Below, piece by piece: positions 45,528 to 55,420 of a stretch of 64,000 nt of DNA (position 1 is the stretch's first letter; every line of letters starts with the position of its first letter). The DNA is from Streptomyces ortus (GTDB lineage: Bacteria > Actinomycetota > Actinomycetes > Streptomycetales > Streptomycetaceae). The notes beneath the pieces were generated by a model that was not told the DNA's origin, did no database searches, and worked only from the letters and a program-made list of their open reading frames with translations. A program made the translations under genes and the position numbers. Location: NCBI RefSeq assembly GCF_026341275.1, contig NZ_JAIFZO010000002.1, forward strand, positions 5,982,118-6,046,117, in the 5' to 3' direction.

Positions 45528-47215
45528 CGCTGCTCCTCCTTGGTGGTCGTGGCGGATTCCTGCGGCGCGGGGCCGGACCGCGGCCGGGACGCGGGCGCCG
45601 GTTCCGCGAGGGCTTCCGGCAGCACGATCGTGAATTCCGCGCCTCCGCCCTCCGCCTGCGCGACCTGTGCGCTGCCACCCTGCCGTTCAGCGAGCCGGCG
45701 CACCAGCGGCAGACCGATCCCGCGCCCCCGGTGGGCGGGCGGTTCCTTGGTCGACCAGCCGTCCGTGAAGATCAACTCGTGTTGCCCGGCGGGGATCCCC
45801 GGCCCGGTGTCCCGCACCCGGAGCACGGCGGTACGCCCCTCCGCGCGCAATTCGACCTCCACGCGCGCGTGGAGGGTGCCGGCGACGGCGTCGAGCGCGT
45901 TGTCGACGAGGTTCCCGACGATCGTGACGAGCCCCCGAGCATCCACCAGCCGGTCGGGAAGCAGCGTCCCGTCGGAGACCGTCAGGGCCACGGCGCGCTC
46001 CGCCGCGACGGTGGCCTTGCCCACCAGGAGGGCGGCGAGCAACGGGTCGTGGATCTTCTCGGTGATCTGTTCCGCGGTGGCCCTGTGGTCGCCGACCACC
46101 TCGCCGACGAACTCCACCGCGTCGTCGAACATCTCCAGTTCCAGCAGACCGAGCAGGGTGTGCATCCGGTTGGCGTGTTCGTGGTCCTGGGCGCGCAGGG
46201 CGTCGATCAGACCGCGGGTGGAGTCGAGCTCGCGGCCCAGCTGCTCCAGTTCCGTGCGGTCCCGCAGCGTGGCGACGGCGCCGCCGTCGTCGGTGGGCAT
46301 GCGGTTGGCGACCAGGACCCGCTGTCCGCGTACGGTGAGCAGGTCCGTTCCGCCGACGGTCCCGGCCAGCACATCGGCCGTACGTCCCTCGCCGAGCGCC
46401 GTGCCCAGCGGCTGTCCCACGGCTTCGTCGCCGAGGCCCAGCAGCCGCCGGGCCTCGTCGTTGAGGAGCCGGATCCTGCCCTCGCGGTCCAGCGCGACGA
46501 CGCCCTCCCTGATGCCGTGCAGCATGGCCTCACGTTCCGCCAGGAGTCCCGCGATGTCCGAGAAGGCCAGGTCGCGGGTCTGCCGCTGGACCCGCCGTGA
46601 GATCAGATAGGCGGCCAGCGCGCCGACGGCCATCGCCCCGCCCGCGTACGCGAAGAGCCCGGGGATGGCATGGACCAGGCGGGCCCGCACACTGTCGTAC
46701 TCGATACCGACCGAGACCGCGCCGACGATGTCGCCTTCGGCGTCGCGCAGCGGCACCTTGCCGCGTGCCGAGCGGCCCAGCGTGCCGTCGTCGATCTGCA
46801 TGACCTCCCGGCCCGCCAGCGCCTGCTGCGGGTCGGTGGAGACGCGTCCCCCGATCTCGGCGGGGTTGGTGTGCGACCAGCGCACGCCGTGCATGTCCAT
46901 CACCACGACATACTCGGCGCCGCTCGCCCTGCGGATCCGCTCCGCCTCGGCCTGGACGGGCCCGTCCGTCGAGGGGCGCGTCGACGTCAGCTCGTCGGCG
47001 AGCTGCGGCTGAGCCGCCGTGGTCTGCGCGATCGCGAGCGCGCGACGCATCGCCTGGTCGTCCAGCTGATCACTGAGAGGGGCGAGGAACAGACCCGTCG
47101 CGAGTACGGCGACTCCGGCGGCGATCGCCACCTGCATCAGCAGGACCTGCGAGAACATCCGCCTGGGCATACCGAGGCGGAGTCGTCGAGCAGGGGGAGT
47201 GGAGCTCATACCCAT
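45524..47215 (-). CDS. sensor histidine kinase, CitA/DcuS type
   Basis: Product of 563 residues from ATG 47215 (ATG 47209 and a GTG at 47239 are alternatives). A first membrane helix (VLLMQVAIAAGVAVLATGLFL, about 22-42) and a second (GLFAYAGGAMAVGALAAYLIS, about 190-212) enclose a periplasmic-type Cache/PAS sensor with SGAEYVVVMDMHGVRWSHTNP and VGAVSVGIEYDSVR. A cytoplasmic PAS domain follows (GIREGVVALDREGRIRLLN). The phospho-acceptor lies in ALRAQDHEHANRMHTLLGLL, and the ATP domain has NLVDNALDAV, DTGPGIP and GRGIGLPLV. Ligand is probably citrate or a dicarboxylate by family. Paired with the response regulator. Confidence 0.95.
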   Translation of the reverse strand: MGMSSTPPARRLRLGMPRRMFSQVLLMQVAIAAGVAVLATGLFLAPLSDQLDDQAMRRALAIAQTTAAQPQLADELTSTRPSTDGPVQAEAERIRRASGAEYVVVMDMHGVRWSHTNPAEIGGRVSTDPQQALAGREVMQIDDGTLGRSARGKVPLRDAEGDIVGAVSVGIEYDSVRARLVHAIPGLFAYAGGAMAVGALAAYLISRRVQRQTRDLAFSDIAGLLAEREAMLHGIREGVVALDREGRIRLLNDEARRLLGLGDEAVGQPLGTALGEGRTADVLAGTVGGTDLLTVRGQRVLVANRMPTDDGGAVATLRDRTELEQLGRELDSTRGLIDALRAQDHEHANRMHTLLGLLELEMFDDAVEFVGEVVGDHRATAEQITEKIHDPLLAALLVGKATVAAERAVALTVSDGTLLPDRLVDARGLVTIVGNLVDNALDAVAGTLHARVEVELRAEGRTAVLRVRDTGPGIPAGQHELIFTDGWSTKEPPAHRGRGIGLPLVRRLAERQGGSAQVAQAEGGGAEFTIVLPEALAEPAPASRPRSGPAPQESATTTKEEQR

Positions 47216-47327
47216 GACGGTACGGGGAACGGCGGGCACGTCCGTAGCCGAAGTGGCGTGGATCTCGTACGGACGCCGTGGTCAGCGGGTCAAGAGGCCG
47301 GCGGGGCGGCGGGCCGGTGCGTCCACA

Positions 47328-47354
47328 GGTCAACGGGTCAACGGGTCAACGGGG
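47328..47354. repeat. 8-bp tandem repeat GGTCAACG x3
   Basis: Three perfect copies of GGTCAACG (47328-47351), then a degenerate fourth. It lies between the sensor kinase start and the stop of the ferredoxin-like gene. It may be slippage only, though it sits in the sensor kinase promoter area. Confidence 0.7.
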
Positions 47355-47360
47355 CAAGAG

Positions 47361-48320
47361 TCAACGTGTCGCGGGGCCCGTGGTGCCTTGTGCGCCTGTA
47401 CGTGACAGCTCACGCACCGCCGTCACGTCCATACGGGCCGGGGAGCCCAGAGCCGAGCCGCAGCTCTCCGCACGGGGTGGCTGGGAGGCGCCCTGGCCGA
47501 CCGAGACGAGCCAGTGGCGGCCATCGGTGTGGGCGACCGTCACCTCCCAGTGCGGGGCCTGGCCCTCGGTACGGACCACGCTCAGCGCGCCCGCCGCGTC
47601 CTCGCCGACCGCCGTACGCACCGCCAGCTCCGCGGCCTGGCCGGGGCGTTCCCAGGCGGAGCTGCCACGGCACCGCTCGGTGACGACCCGCCCTTCGCGC
47701 ACGCCGTGGAGGACCTCCTTCACGGCGTGGGCCCCGGCGCGCCCGTACGCGTAACCGAACGGCAGGACGAGGAGGGTGGGTGAGAAGCGGTGGCCTCCCA
47801 GGTGCGTGACCTCCCAGGCTCCCGACACTCCGGAGGCGGCGAGTTCAGCGGCGAGGGGGCGGCCGAGCAGGGCACAGCACCGGTCGCGCTTGCCGTTGGT
47901 GCACACGAGGGCGAGCGGGTCATCGGCGTGGGGGCGGCCGTCCAGCGCGGTGTCGAAAGAGCCGGACAGACCCCTGCCCAGCGCGGCGAAGTCAAGGGTG
48001 AGCAGCCGCCCCGGGTCCGACGTGGTGGCGCTGTGCAGCCAGACGTTTCCCGGCGCGGTGTGGGCCGCGTACACCTGACGCTCGGCGACCTTGCGGCAGT
48101 CCGCGTGGCGTCCCGGGCGGCGGATCAGCGCGACGCGTACGCCGGTGCCCTCGGCGGCCCGCTCCAGGGCGCGGCCCAGCACGGGATCCAGGTGACTCGA
48201 TGTCAGCGCTGCGGCGCCCCAGGGGCCGGGCTGTTCGACCAGCAGCCACGTCCTCGCCGTGGCGGCGGTCCCCGCGAGGGGCTCCTCCAGGTCTCGTGAG
48301 ACCTTCGCGCACGTACTCAC
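47361..48320 (-). CDS. sucrase/ferredoxin-like protein (thioredoxin-fold [2Fe-2S], Apd1-like), iron-box controlled
   Basis: Product of 319 residues from GTG 48320. The family start STCAKVSRDLEEPLAGTA and TWLLVEQPGPWG are present. The C-terminal thioredoxin-like ferredoxin has LVCTNGKRDRCCALLGRPLA (Cys140, Cys148, Cys149) and THLGGHRF (His173, His177). Mixed Cys/His [2Fe-2S] ligation is known for the related yeast Apd1. Such proteins may pass electrons, perhaps to reduce ferric siderophores. An almost perfect iron box (48321-48339) touches the start codon, so the gene should be derepressed when iron is scarce, and the mRNA would be leaderless or nearly so. It follows the HTH-citrate synthase gene by 52 bp. 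Confidence 0.9.
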   Translation of the reverse strand: MSTCAKVSRDLEEPLAGTAATARTWLLVEQPGPWGAAALTSSHLDPVLGRALERAAEGTGVRVALIRRPGRHADCRKVAERQVYAAHTAPGNVWLHSATTSDPGRLLTLDFAALGRGLSGSFDTALDGRPHADDPLALVCTNGKRDRCCALLGRPLAAELAASGVSGAWEVTHLGGHRFSPTLLVLPFGYAYGRAGAHAVKEVLHGVREGRVVTERCRGSSAWERPGQAAELAVRTAVGEDAAGALSVVRTEGQAPHWEVTVAHTDGRHWLVSVGQGASQPPRAESCGSALGSPARMDVTAVRELSRTGAQGTTGPATR

Positions 48321-48339
48321 AGAGGTGAGCCTAACCTGA
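48321..48339 (-). promoter_or_regulatory. iron box (DmdR/IdeR operator)
   Basis: Read toward the gene it is TCAGGTTAGGCTCACCTCT, against the Streptomyces consensus TTAGGTTAGGCTCACCTAA; 16 of 19 bases match, including the whole 15-base core. It ends immediately at the GTG start. Confidence 0.9.
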
Positions 48340-48372
48340 CTTGCCTCCCAGTGGCCTGTGGGGCCGGTGGTG

Positions 48373-49638
48373 TCACTGCTCCGGTAGGGGCTGAGGTGGC
48401 GGATCTCCCACGTAGTGGCCGCTCGGGCGCATGCGCAGTGGTGCCTCGCCGTACTCCTCCAGCGCGTGGGCGATCCAGCCGGCTGTCCGGGCCACGGCGA
48501 AGATCGTCTCGCCCGCCGAGGCGGACATGCCGGACGAGGCGGTGAGGACGGCGAGAGCGAGGTCCACGTTGGCGTGCAGCGGCACGTGACGAGCGGTCGT
48601 GGCCACGACGTCGTGAGCCGCGGCCAACGCCGGCGCGGCGTGGGGGATGTCCTCCAGGAGCGCGAACAGTGCTCGCGCGCGTGGGTCCTCGCCCGTGTAG
48701 AGGCGGTGGCCGAGGCCGGGAACGCGGCGTCCCGCGCGCAGCTCGTCGGCGATCACCGGGGCCGCTGTGCCGTGGTCGAGGACATCCAGGAGCATCCGGT
48801 GCGCCAGGCGACTGGCCGCCCCGTGCAGGGGGCCTTCGAGGACGCCGAGGCCCGCCGAGACGGCTGCGTACGGATGGGCGCGGGCCGAGGCCGCGACCCG
48901 GACCGCCAGTGTCGAGGCGGCCAGGTCGTGGTCGACGAGCAGCGCGAGGGCCGTGTCCAGGGCTCGCAGGGCCGCCGGTGAGGCGTCGCGTCCGCTGAGC
49001 CGGGTCCACAGGCGGTGAGCCAGCGGGCCGTCGTCCCGCTGGTCGTGCCTCTTGGGCGGGAGGGCGGCGACGAGCGTGGGGATCAGGGTGCGGGCCGTGC
49101 CGAGCACGGACTGTTCGGAGAGGTCGAAACGCAGGGGATCGGCGGTCGCGGCTGCGATGGCGGCCACCCGGAGGCGGTCGGTGGGGCCCGTGTGCTCGGG
49201 CAGCGAGTCGACGGCGCGGCGCGCCACCGCGACGGATGCCTCGGGCGCCGTGAAGGTGGCGCCGGCGCGCAGAACGCCCGTCCAGAGCCACTCCGCGACC
49301 TCCTCGTAGGAGTGGCGCGCGGCGAGCTCGGTCGCGTCCACGCCCCGGAAGTAGTAGCGGCCCTTGTCGATCAAGGTGATCCGGGTGCGGACGGAGAGCG
49401 CGCCCGAGGCCGGTGAACCCATCGCCGGTTCCCGCCTGTTGCGGCGCGCGAGAGCCTCCACCTCCTTGCGGTCGAAGGTGCTGCCCCGACCGCCCGGGTT
49501 GTTCCGGCTGCCGAGCCGGCCACGGCTCACGTAGGCGTACACCGTCTCGGGCTTCACGCCGAGGAGCTCGGCCGCTTCCCGGGTGCTGATCCGGCGCCCG
49601 CCGCCGTCGTAGGGCGGGGCCGCTTCTTGATCCGTCAT
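48373..49638 (-). CDS. citrate synthase-like enzyme with N-terminal MerR/excisionase-type HTH
   Basis: Product of 421 residues from ATG 49638. Residues about 18-65 form a DNA-binding helix-turn-helix with wing (RISTREAAELLGVKPETVYAYVSRGRL, RGSTFDRKEVEALARR). The remainder is a shortened citrate synthase fold. The three catalytic positions are kept: His272 (GPLHGAA), His311 (GLGHRLY) and Asp359 (HANVDLA). So it could condense oxaloacetate with acetyl-CoA, or a related acyl-CoA, and also bind DNA. The divergent second citrate synthase starts 97 bp away, with a palindrome between, so self- and neighbour-regulation is a natural guess. Confidence 0.9.
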   Translation of the reverse strand: MTDQEAAPPYDGGGRRISTREAAELLGVKPETVYAYVSRGRLGSRNNPGGRGSTFDRKEVEALARRNRREPAMGSPASGALSVRTRITLIDKGRYYFRGVDATELAARHSYEEVAEWLWTGVLRAGATFTAPEASVAVARRAVDSLPEHTGPTDRLRVAAIAAATADPLRFDLSEQSVLGTARTLIPTLVAALPPKRHDQRDDGPLAHRLWTRLSGRDASPAALRALDTALALLVDHDLAASTLAVRVAASARAHPYAAVSAGLGVLEGPLHGAASRLAHRMLLDVLDHGTAAPVIADELRAGRRVPGLGHRLYTGEDPRARALFALLEDIPHAAPALAAAHDVVATTARHVPLHANVDLALAVLTASSGMSASAGETIFAVARTAGWIAHALEEYGEAPLRMRPSGHYVGDPPPQPLPEQ

Positions 49639-49665
49639 GAACATCACCGTATCCAGGGGTTGTGT

Positions 49666-49680
49666 ATTGATTCAATCAAT
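49666..49680. promoter_or_regulatory. palindrome in the divergent citrate synthase promoter
   Basis: ATTGATT-C-AATCAAT is a perfect 7-base inverted repeat in an AT-rich patch. It is a candidate operator for the HTH-citrate synthase. Confidence 0.65.
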
Positions 49681-49681
49681 A

Positions 49682-49700
49682 TTGACAGTGAGTAAGTCAA
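49682..49700. promoter_or_regulatory. second inverted repeat TTGAC-N9-GTCAA
   Basis: Directly after the first palindrome. TTGACA here is also a good -35 hexamer for the plus-strand citrate synthase, so a protein bound here would block it. Confidence 0.5.
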
Positions 49701-49735
49701 GCATGGACAGTCAAATCAAGTTCGAGGAGGCAAGC

Positions 49736-50917
49736 ATGTCGATCAACCGGGCCGCGAACGGCCGGGACGCAGACGCTTTTGTCGACGTCCCGCGAGGACT
49801 CGCGGGCGTCGTCGTCACCGATACCGCGCTGGGTGACGTCAGAGGGGGCGAGGGGTTCTACCACTACCGCCAGTACTCGGCCGTGGAACTCGCGAGGAGC
49901 CGCGGCTTCGAGGACGTATGGCATCTGCTGACGCACGGTGAACTGCCGGACGCGGCGCAGAGTTCCGCATTCGCCGCGCGAACGGCGGAACTGCGGCGGC
50001 TGCCCGCGGAGGTGCGGGCGGCACTGCCCGCGATCGCCGCGGCCAGTGGCCGGGCCGGAGCGCTCGCGGGGATGCGGACGGCGTTGTCCCTGTTCGGCGC
50101 GGCCCGTGGGTTCCGGCCGGTGTACGACCTCGGCAGGGAGGAGCGCCTGGCGGACGCGCTGGCGGCGTCGGCGGCCGTACCGACGCTGCTGACGGCGCTC
50201 CACCGGCTCGGGCGGGGCCTTGCTCCCGTCGAGCCGCGCGACGATCTGCCGTACGCCGCCAACTACCTCTACATGATCACGGGTTCAGAACCGCAACCCG
50301 CCCTGGCGCGGGCCGTGGAGCAGTATCTGATCTCAACCATTGATCACGGATTCAATGCGTCAACCTTCACGGCTCGGGTGATCGCGTCGACGGGGGCTGA
50401 CGTGGCGGCCTGCCTCGGCGGGGCGGTGGGAGCCCTGTCCGGCCCGCTGCACGGCGGCGCGCCCAGCCGGGCCCTGGACACGCTGGACGCGATCGGAACG
50501 CCCGACCGCATCGACTCCTGGATCCGTGAACGGGTTCTGGCGGGCGACCGCATCATGGGCTTCGGCCATCCCGTCTACCGCACCGAGGATCCACGCTCGC
50601 GCATGCTCCGGGAGATCGCCCAGGGCTTCGGCGGCCCTCTGGTCGACTTCGCCGTCGAGGTCGAGCGCCAGGTGGAGGCCATTCTGGCGGAGCTCAAGCC
50701 GGGGCGTGAGCTGCACACCAACGTGGAGTTCTACGCGGGGGTCGTCATGGAACTGTGCGGTCTGCCGCGCGAGATGTTCACGCCGACGTTCGCGGCGGCC
50801 CGCGTGGTCGGCTGGAGCGCGAACATCCTGGAGCAGGCGGAGGACTCGAAGATCATTCGCCCGGCGGCGCGGTATGTGGGGCCGGGGGCGCCGGTGGCGG
50901 TACCGGCGGTCGCCTGA
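49736..50917 (+). CDS. citrate synthase family protein (citrate/2-methylcitrate synthase)
   Basis: Product of 393 residues from ATG 49736, after GAGGAGG; the frame is open upstream but without similarity. Catalytic His239 (GPLHGGA) and His278 (GFGHPVY) are present. The third catalytic position, normally Asp in NVDFYSG, is Glu331 (TNVEFYAG). The C-terminal FTPTFAAARVVGWSANILEQ and RPAARYVGP are typical. It condenses acetyl-CoA or propionyl-CoA with oxaloacetate. Streptomyces has another, main citrate synthase elsewhere, so this one is likely accessory. Expression is probably under control of the divergent HTH-citrate synthase. Confidence 0.92.
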   Translation: MSINRAANGRDADAFVDVPRGLAGVVVTDTALGDVRGGEGFYHYRQYSAVELARSRGFEDVWHLLTHGELPDAAQSSAFAARTAELRRLPAEVRAALPAIAAASGRAGALAGMRTALSLFGAARGFRPVYDLGREERLADALAASAAVPTLLTALHRLGRGLAPVEPRDDLPYAANYLYMITGSEPQPALARAVEQYLISTIDHGFNASTFTARVIASTGADVAACLGGAVGALSGPLHGGAPSRALDTLDAIGTPDRIDSWIRERVLAGDRIMGFGHPVYRTEDPRSRMLREIAQGFGGPLVDFAVEVERQVEAILAELKPGRELHTNVEFYAGVVMELCGLPREMFTPTFAAARVVGWSANILEQAEDSKIIRPAARYVGPGAPVAVPAVA

Positions 50918-51134
50918 ACGGAGAGGGCGGGCGCCGGGAAGGGGGCGGGCCCCGTTCGGAGTGGGTGTCGGCGGGTTCGCTTCGCGGTGCAGGTCACCGA
51001 CGACACGGGCGAAGAGGCTGCACGGACGCCCTTCGTCGCTTCCCGGGGCGGCTCATATCCTTGACGGGCATTCGTCCCCCGTCGTGCGAGCCGGTTCGTG
51101 AGCCGGAGCACGCAATCGGTATGAGAGAGGTCGC

Positions 51135-52300
<1,166 letters not shown>

Positions 52301-52304
<4 letters not shown>

Positions 52305-54751
52305 ACCGGGCCCGCCACCACCGAGACCGTCTTCGCCAGGGAGACCCCCGAGCCGTCGCGGCGCGGGTCCATCTCCGGCAGTTCCGCCGGTGTCCCGTCC
52401 TTCTGCGCGGCCCGTGCGGGAGCGGGGCCGGCCCAGGCCAGGCTCAGGCAGTCCTCGCCCTTCAGGAACCGCTGGCAGCGCACGCCGCCCGTGGCGCGGC
52501 CCTTGCGCGGGTACTGGTCGAACGGGGTCAGCTTGGCCGTGGTCTGGACCGAGTCGTCCAGCGTGCCCCGAGAGCCCGCCACGGTGAAGACCACCGCGTC
52601 CGCGGCCGGGTCCACGGCCGTGAACGAGATGACCTTGGCCCCGTCCGTCAGCTTCACACCCGTCATGCCGCCCGCGGGCCGCCCCTGCGGGCGGACCTGG
52701 GACGCCTGGTAGCGCAGCAGCTGCGCGTCGTCGGTGATGAAGATGAGGTCCTCCTCGCCGGTGCGCAACTCGGCGCCGCCGACGATCCGGTCACCGTCCT
52801 TGAGGGTGATGACCTCCAGCTCCTCCTTGTTCGACGGATAGTCCGGGACCACGCGCTTGACCACACCCTGCTGGGTGCCGATCGCCAGGCCCGGCGACGA
52901 CTCGTCGAGCGTCATCAGGCAGACCACCTGCTCGTCGCCCTCCAGCGCCAGGAACTCCGAGATCGGCGCGCCCCCGGAGAGATTGGGCGCCGAGGCGGTC
53001 TCGGGCAGCTGCGGAAGGTCGATGACGTTGATCCGCAGGAGCCGTCCGCTGGACGTGACCGCGCCGATCTCGCCCTGTGCCGTCGCCGGGACGGCGGAGA
53101 CGATCAGATCGTGCTTGACGCGCCTGCCCTCGCTCTCCCCGAAGGGGTCACCGTTTGCCGTACGCGCGAGCAGTGCCGTGGAGGACAGGAGCACCCGGCA
53201 CGGGTCGTCCGCCACCTGCAGCGGAACGGCCGTGGCAGTGGAACCGGAGGACGCCAGCAGCACCGTACGCCGGTCGGTGCCGAACTTCTTGGCCACCGCG
53301 GCCAGTTCGGTCGACACCAGCTTGCGCAGCTCGGCGTCCGACTCCAGGATGCCGGTCAGCTCGTCGATCTCGCCGTTGAGCCGGTCGCGCTCGGTCTCCA
53401 GCTCGATGCGGTCGAACTTGGTCAGCCGGCGCAGCGGCGTGTCCAGGATGTACTGCGTCTGGATCTCACTCAGTGAGAAGTGCTCGATCAGGCGCTGCTT
53501 GGCCTGGGCGGAGTTCTCGCTGGAGCGGATGAGGCGGATGACCTCGTCGATGTCCAGCAGCGCGACGAGCAGGCCCTCGACCAGATGCAGCCGGTCGCGC
53601 TTCTTGGTGCGGCGGAACTCGCTGCGGCGGCGCACGACCTCGAAACGGTGGTCGAGGTACACCTCCAGCAGTTCCTTGAGGCCCAGGGTGAGCGGCTGGC
53701 CGTCCACCAGCGCCACGTTGTTGATGCCGAAGGACTCCTCCATCGGCGTCAGCTTGTAGAGCTGCTCCAGGACCGCTTCCGGTACGAAGCCGTTCTTGAT
53801 CTCGATGACCAGGCGCAGGCCGTGCGAGCGGTCCGTGAGGTCCTTGACGTCGGCGATGCCCTGCAGCTTCTTCGAGCCGACCAGGTCCTTGATCTTGGCG
53901 ATCACCTTCTCCGGGCCGACGGTGAAGGGCAGTTCGGTGACGACGAGGCCCTTGCGGCGCGCCGTCACGTTCTCCACGGACACCGTCGCGCGGATCTTGA
54001 AGGTGCCGCGGCCCGATTCGTACGCGTCCCTGATCCCGGTCAGACCGACGATCCGGCCGCCGGTGGGCAGGTCGGGGCCCGGGACGTACTTCATGAGCGT
54101 TTCGAGATCGGCCCCGGGGTGGCGGATCAGGTGGCGGGCGGCGGCGATGACCTCGCCGAGGTTGTGCGGCGCCATGTTCGTCGCCATGCCGACCGCGATG
54201 CCCGACGCGCCGTTGACCAGGAGGTTCGGATACGCGGCCGGGAGGACCGACGGCTCCTGCTCCTGGCCGTCGTAGTTCGGGGCGAAGTCGACGGTGTTCT
54301 CTTCGATCGACTCCGTCATGAGGGAGGTGGCGTCGGCCATCCTCGCCTCCGTGTACCGCATGGCGGCCGGCGGGTCGTCGTTGCCCAGCGAACCGAAGTT
54401 GCCGTGGCCGTCGACCAGGGGCAGCCGCATGGAGAAGGGCTGGGCCAGGCGGACCAGGGCGTCGTAGATCGACGCGTCGCCGTGGGGGTGGAGCTTACCC
54501 ATGACCTCGCCGACGACGCGGGCGCACTTCACGTAGCCGCGGTCGGGGCGGAGCCCCATCTCGTTCATCTGGTAGACGATGCGGCGGTGCACGGGCTTGA
54601 GGCCGTCGCGGGCGTCCGGCAGGGCTCGGGAGTAGATGACCGAGTACGCGTACTCAAGAAAAGAGCCCTGCATCTCGTCGACGACGTCGATGTCGAGGAT
54701 GCGCTCCTCGAAGTCGTCGGAAGGCGGGGTCTTCGTGCTGCGGCGGGCCAT
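52301..54751 (-). CDS. parC: ParC, DNA topoisomerase IV subunit A
   Basis: Product of 816 residues from ATG 54751 ([13 protein letters not shown]), which has AAGGAG upstream. An open extension of 27 codons is not conserved. The breakage-reunion domain holds [27 protein letters not shown], then the quinolone-target region [17 protein letters not shown] and catalytic Tyr133 in [10 protein letters not shown]. The C-terminal beta-pinwheel (about 510-790) lacks the GyrA box of gyrase, fitting topoisomerase IV. It works with ParE to decatenate chromosomes. It is convergent with the CobW gene; the two stop codons overlap. Confidence 0.94.
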
Positions 54752-55082
54752 CGCTGCTGCGACTCCTTCACAGTCTCTGCCGGGGCATGAGCGGGTTCTG
54801 ACGCGGTCCATTGTGGACCGCAGTACTGACAACGCGGACCACGACCCGTCCGTACGGGCTGTACGGAGCTGGTGCGCGGTCGTCCCAACAGGCCCGGCGG
54901 GCCGCGGTTCCGGGGGCCCCGGGGGGCTTCGTGGGCGCGGCCTCCGGGTGCCTGCGGAGGTTTGAGGACGCTACCGCGTCGCCGGGGGCGGAGGGGCGCG
55001 CGGGCCGCTCCGCGGGGTGGCGGCTCCCTTTTAGGGGCACTGGGCAGGGGGCTTGACGGGTGCGGGCCGACTGAGGCCGGCC

Positions 55083-55102
55083 GCGCAGTTCCCCGCGCCC
55101 CT
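55083..55102 (+). repeat. Streptomyces intergenic repeat, copy 1
   Basis: GCGCAGTTCCCCGCGCCCCT belongs to a short repeat that I recall being scattered through Streptomyces intergenic DNA. It is usually found in hairpin form with a GGGGCGCGGGGAACTG partner; no full partner was seen here. Confidence 0.65.
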
Positions 55103-55138
55103 GACGACGCGCGAAGGTCCCCGCGTGTCTGAAAGATC

Positions 55139-55158
55139 GCGCCGTTCCCCGCGCCCCT
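55139..55158 (+). repeat. Streptomyces intergenic repeat, copy 2
   Basis: GCGCCGTTCCCCGCGCCCCT, one base different from copy 1 and in the same orientation, 56 bp away. Confidence 0.65.
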
Positions 55159-55420
55159 TCAGGGTCGCGCCGCCGACCGGTCGCGCAGGCCCCCGCGCTG
55201 CCACCGGGGCGCCCCCGACGGGGGGCGCCTCTAGTGCGGAGCGGCATGCGTGCTCGCGTGGATGTACCAGACTCCGTGCGTCTGGCGGCCGGGGCCGGGG
55301 ACGGTTGCGTGCTCGCTCTCGGCGTACCCGACGCGGGAACTTCGCCAGCCGTCCGCGCGCTTGCATACAGTGGCACGACTAGCAGGAATCAAGCAGTTTC
55401 CCGCGATCGAAGGGACGTAC

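Larger units (their letters stand above)
54752..55420. other. large intergenic region with GTTCCCCGCGCCCC repeats
   Basis: This 669-bp gap between parC and the first M16 gene has no recognised gene. It is dominated by GC-rich repeats (see 55083-55102 and 55139-55158), with further degenerate GGGGC-type segments around 54890-55060. The M16 ribosome binding site is near 55410. Confidence 0.6.

Noticed and set aside
50918-51134. Zur operator upstream of the CobW-type gene
   Set aside because: No TGAAAATGATTTTCA-like palindrome was found.
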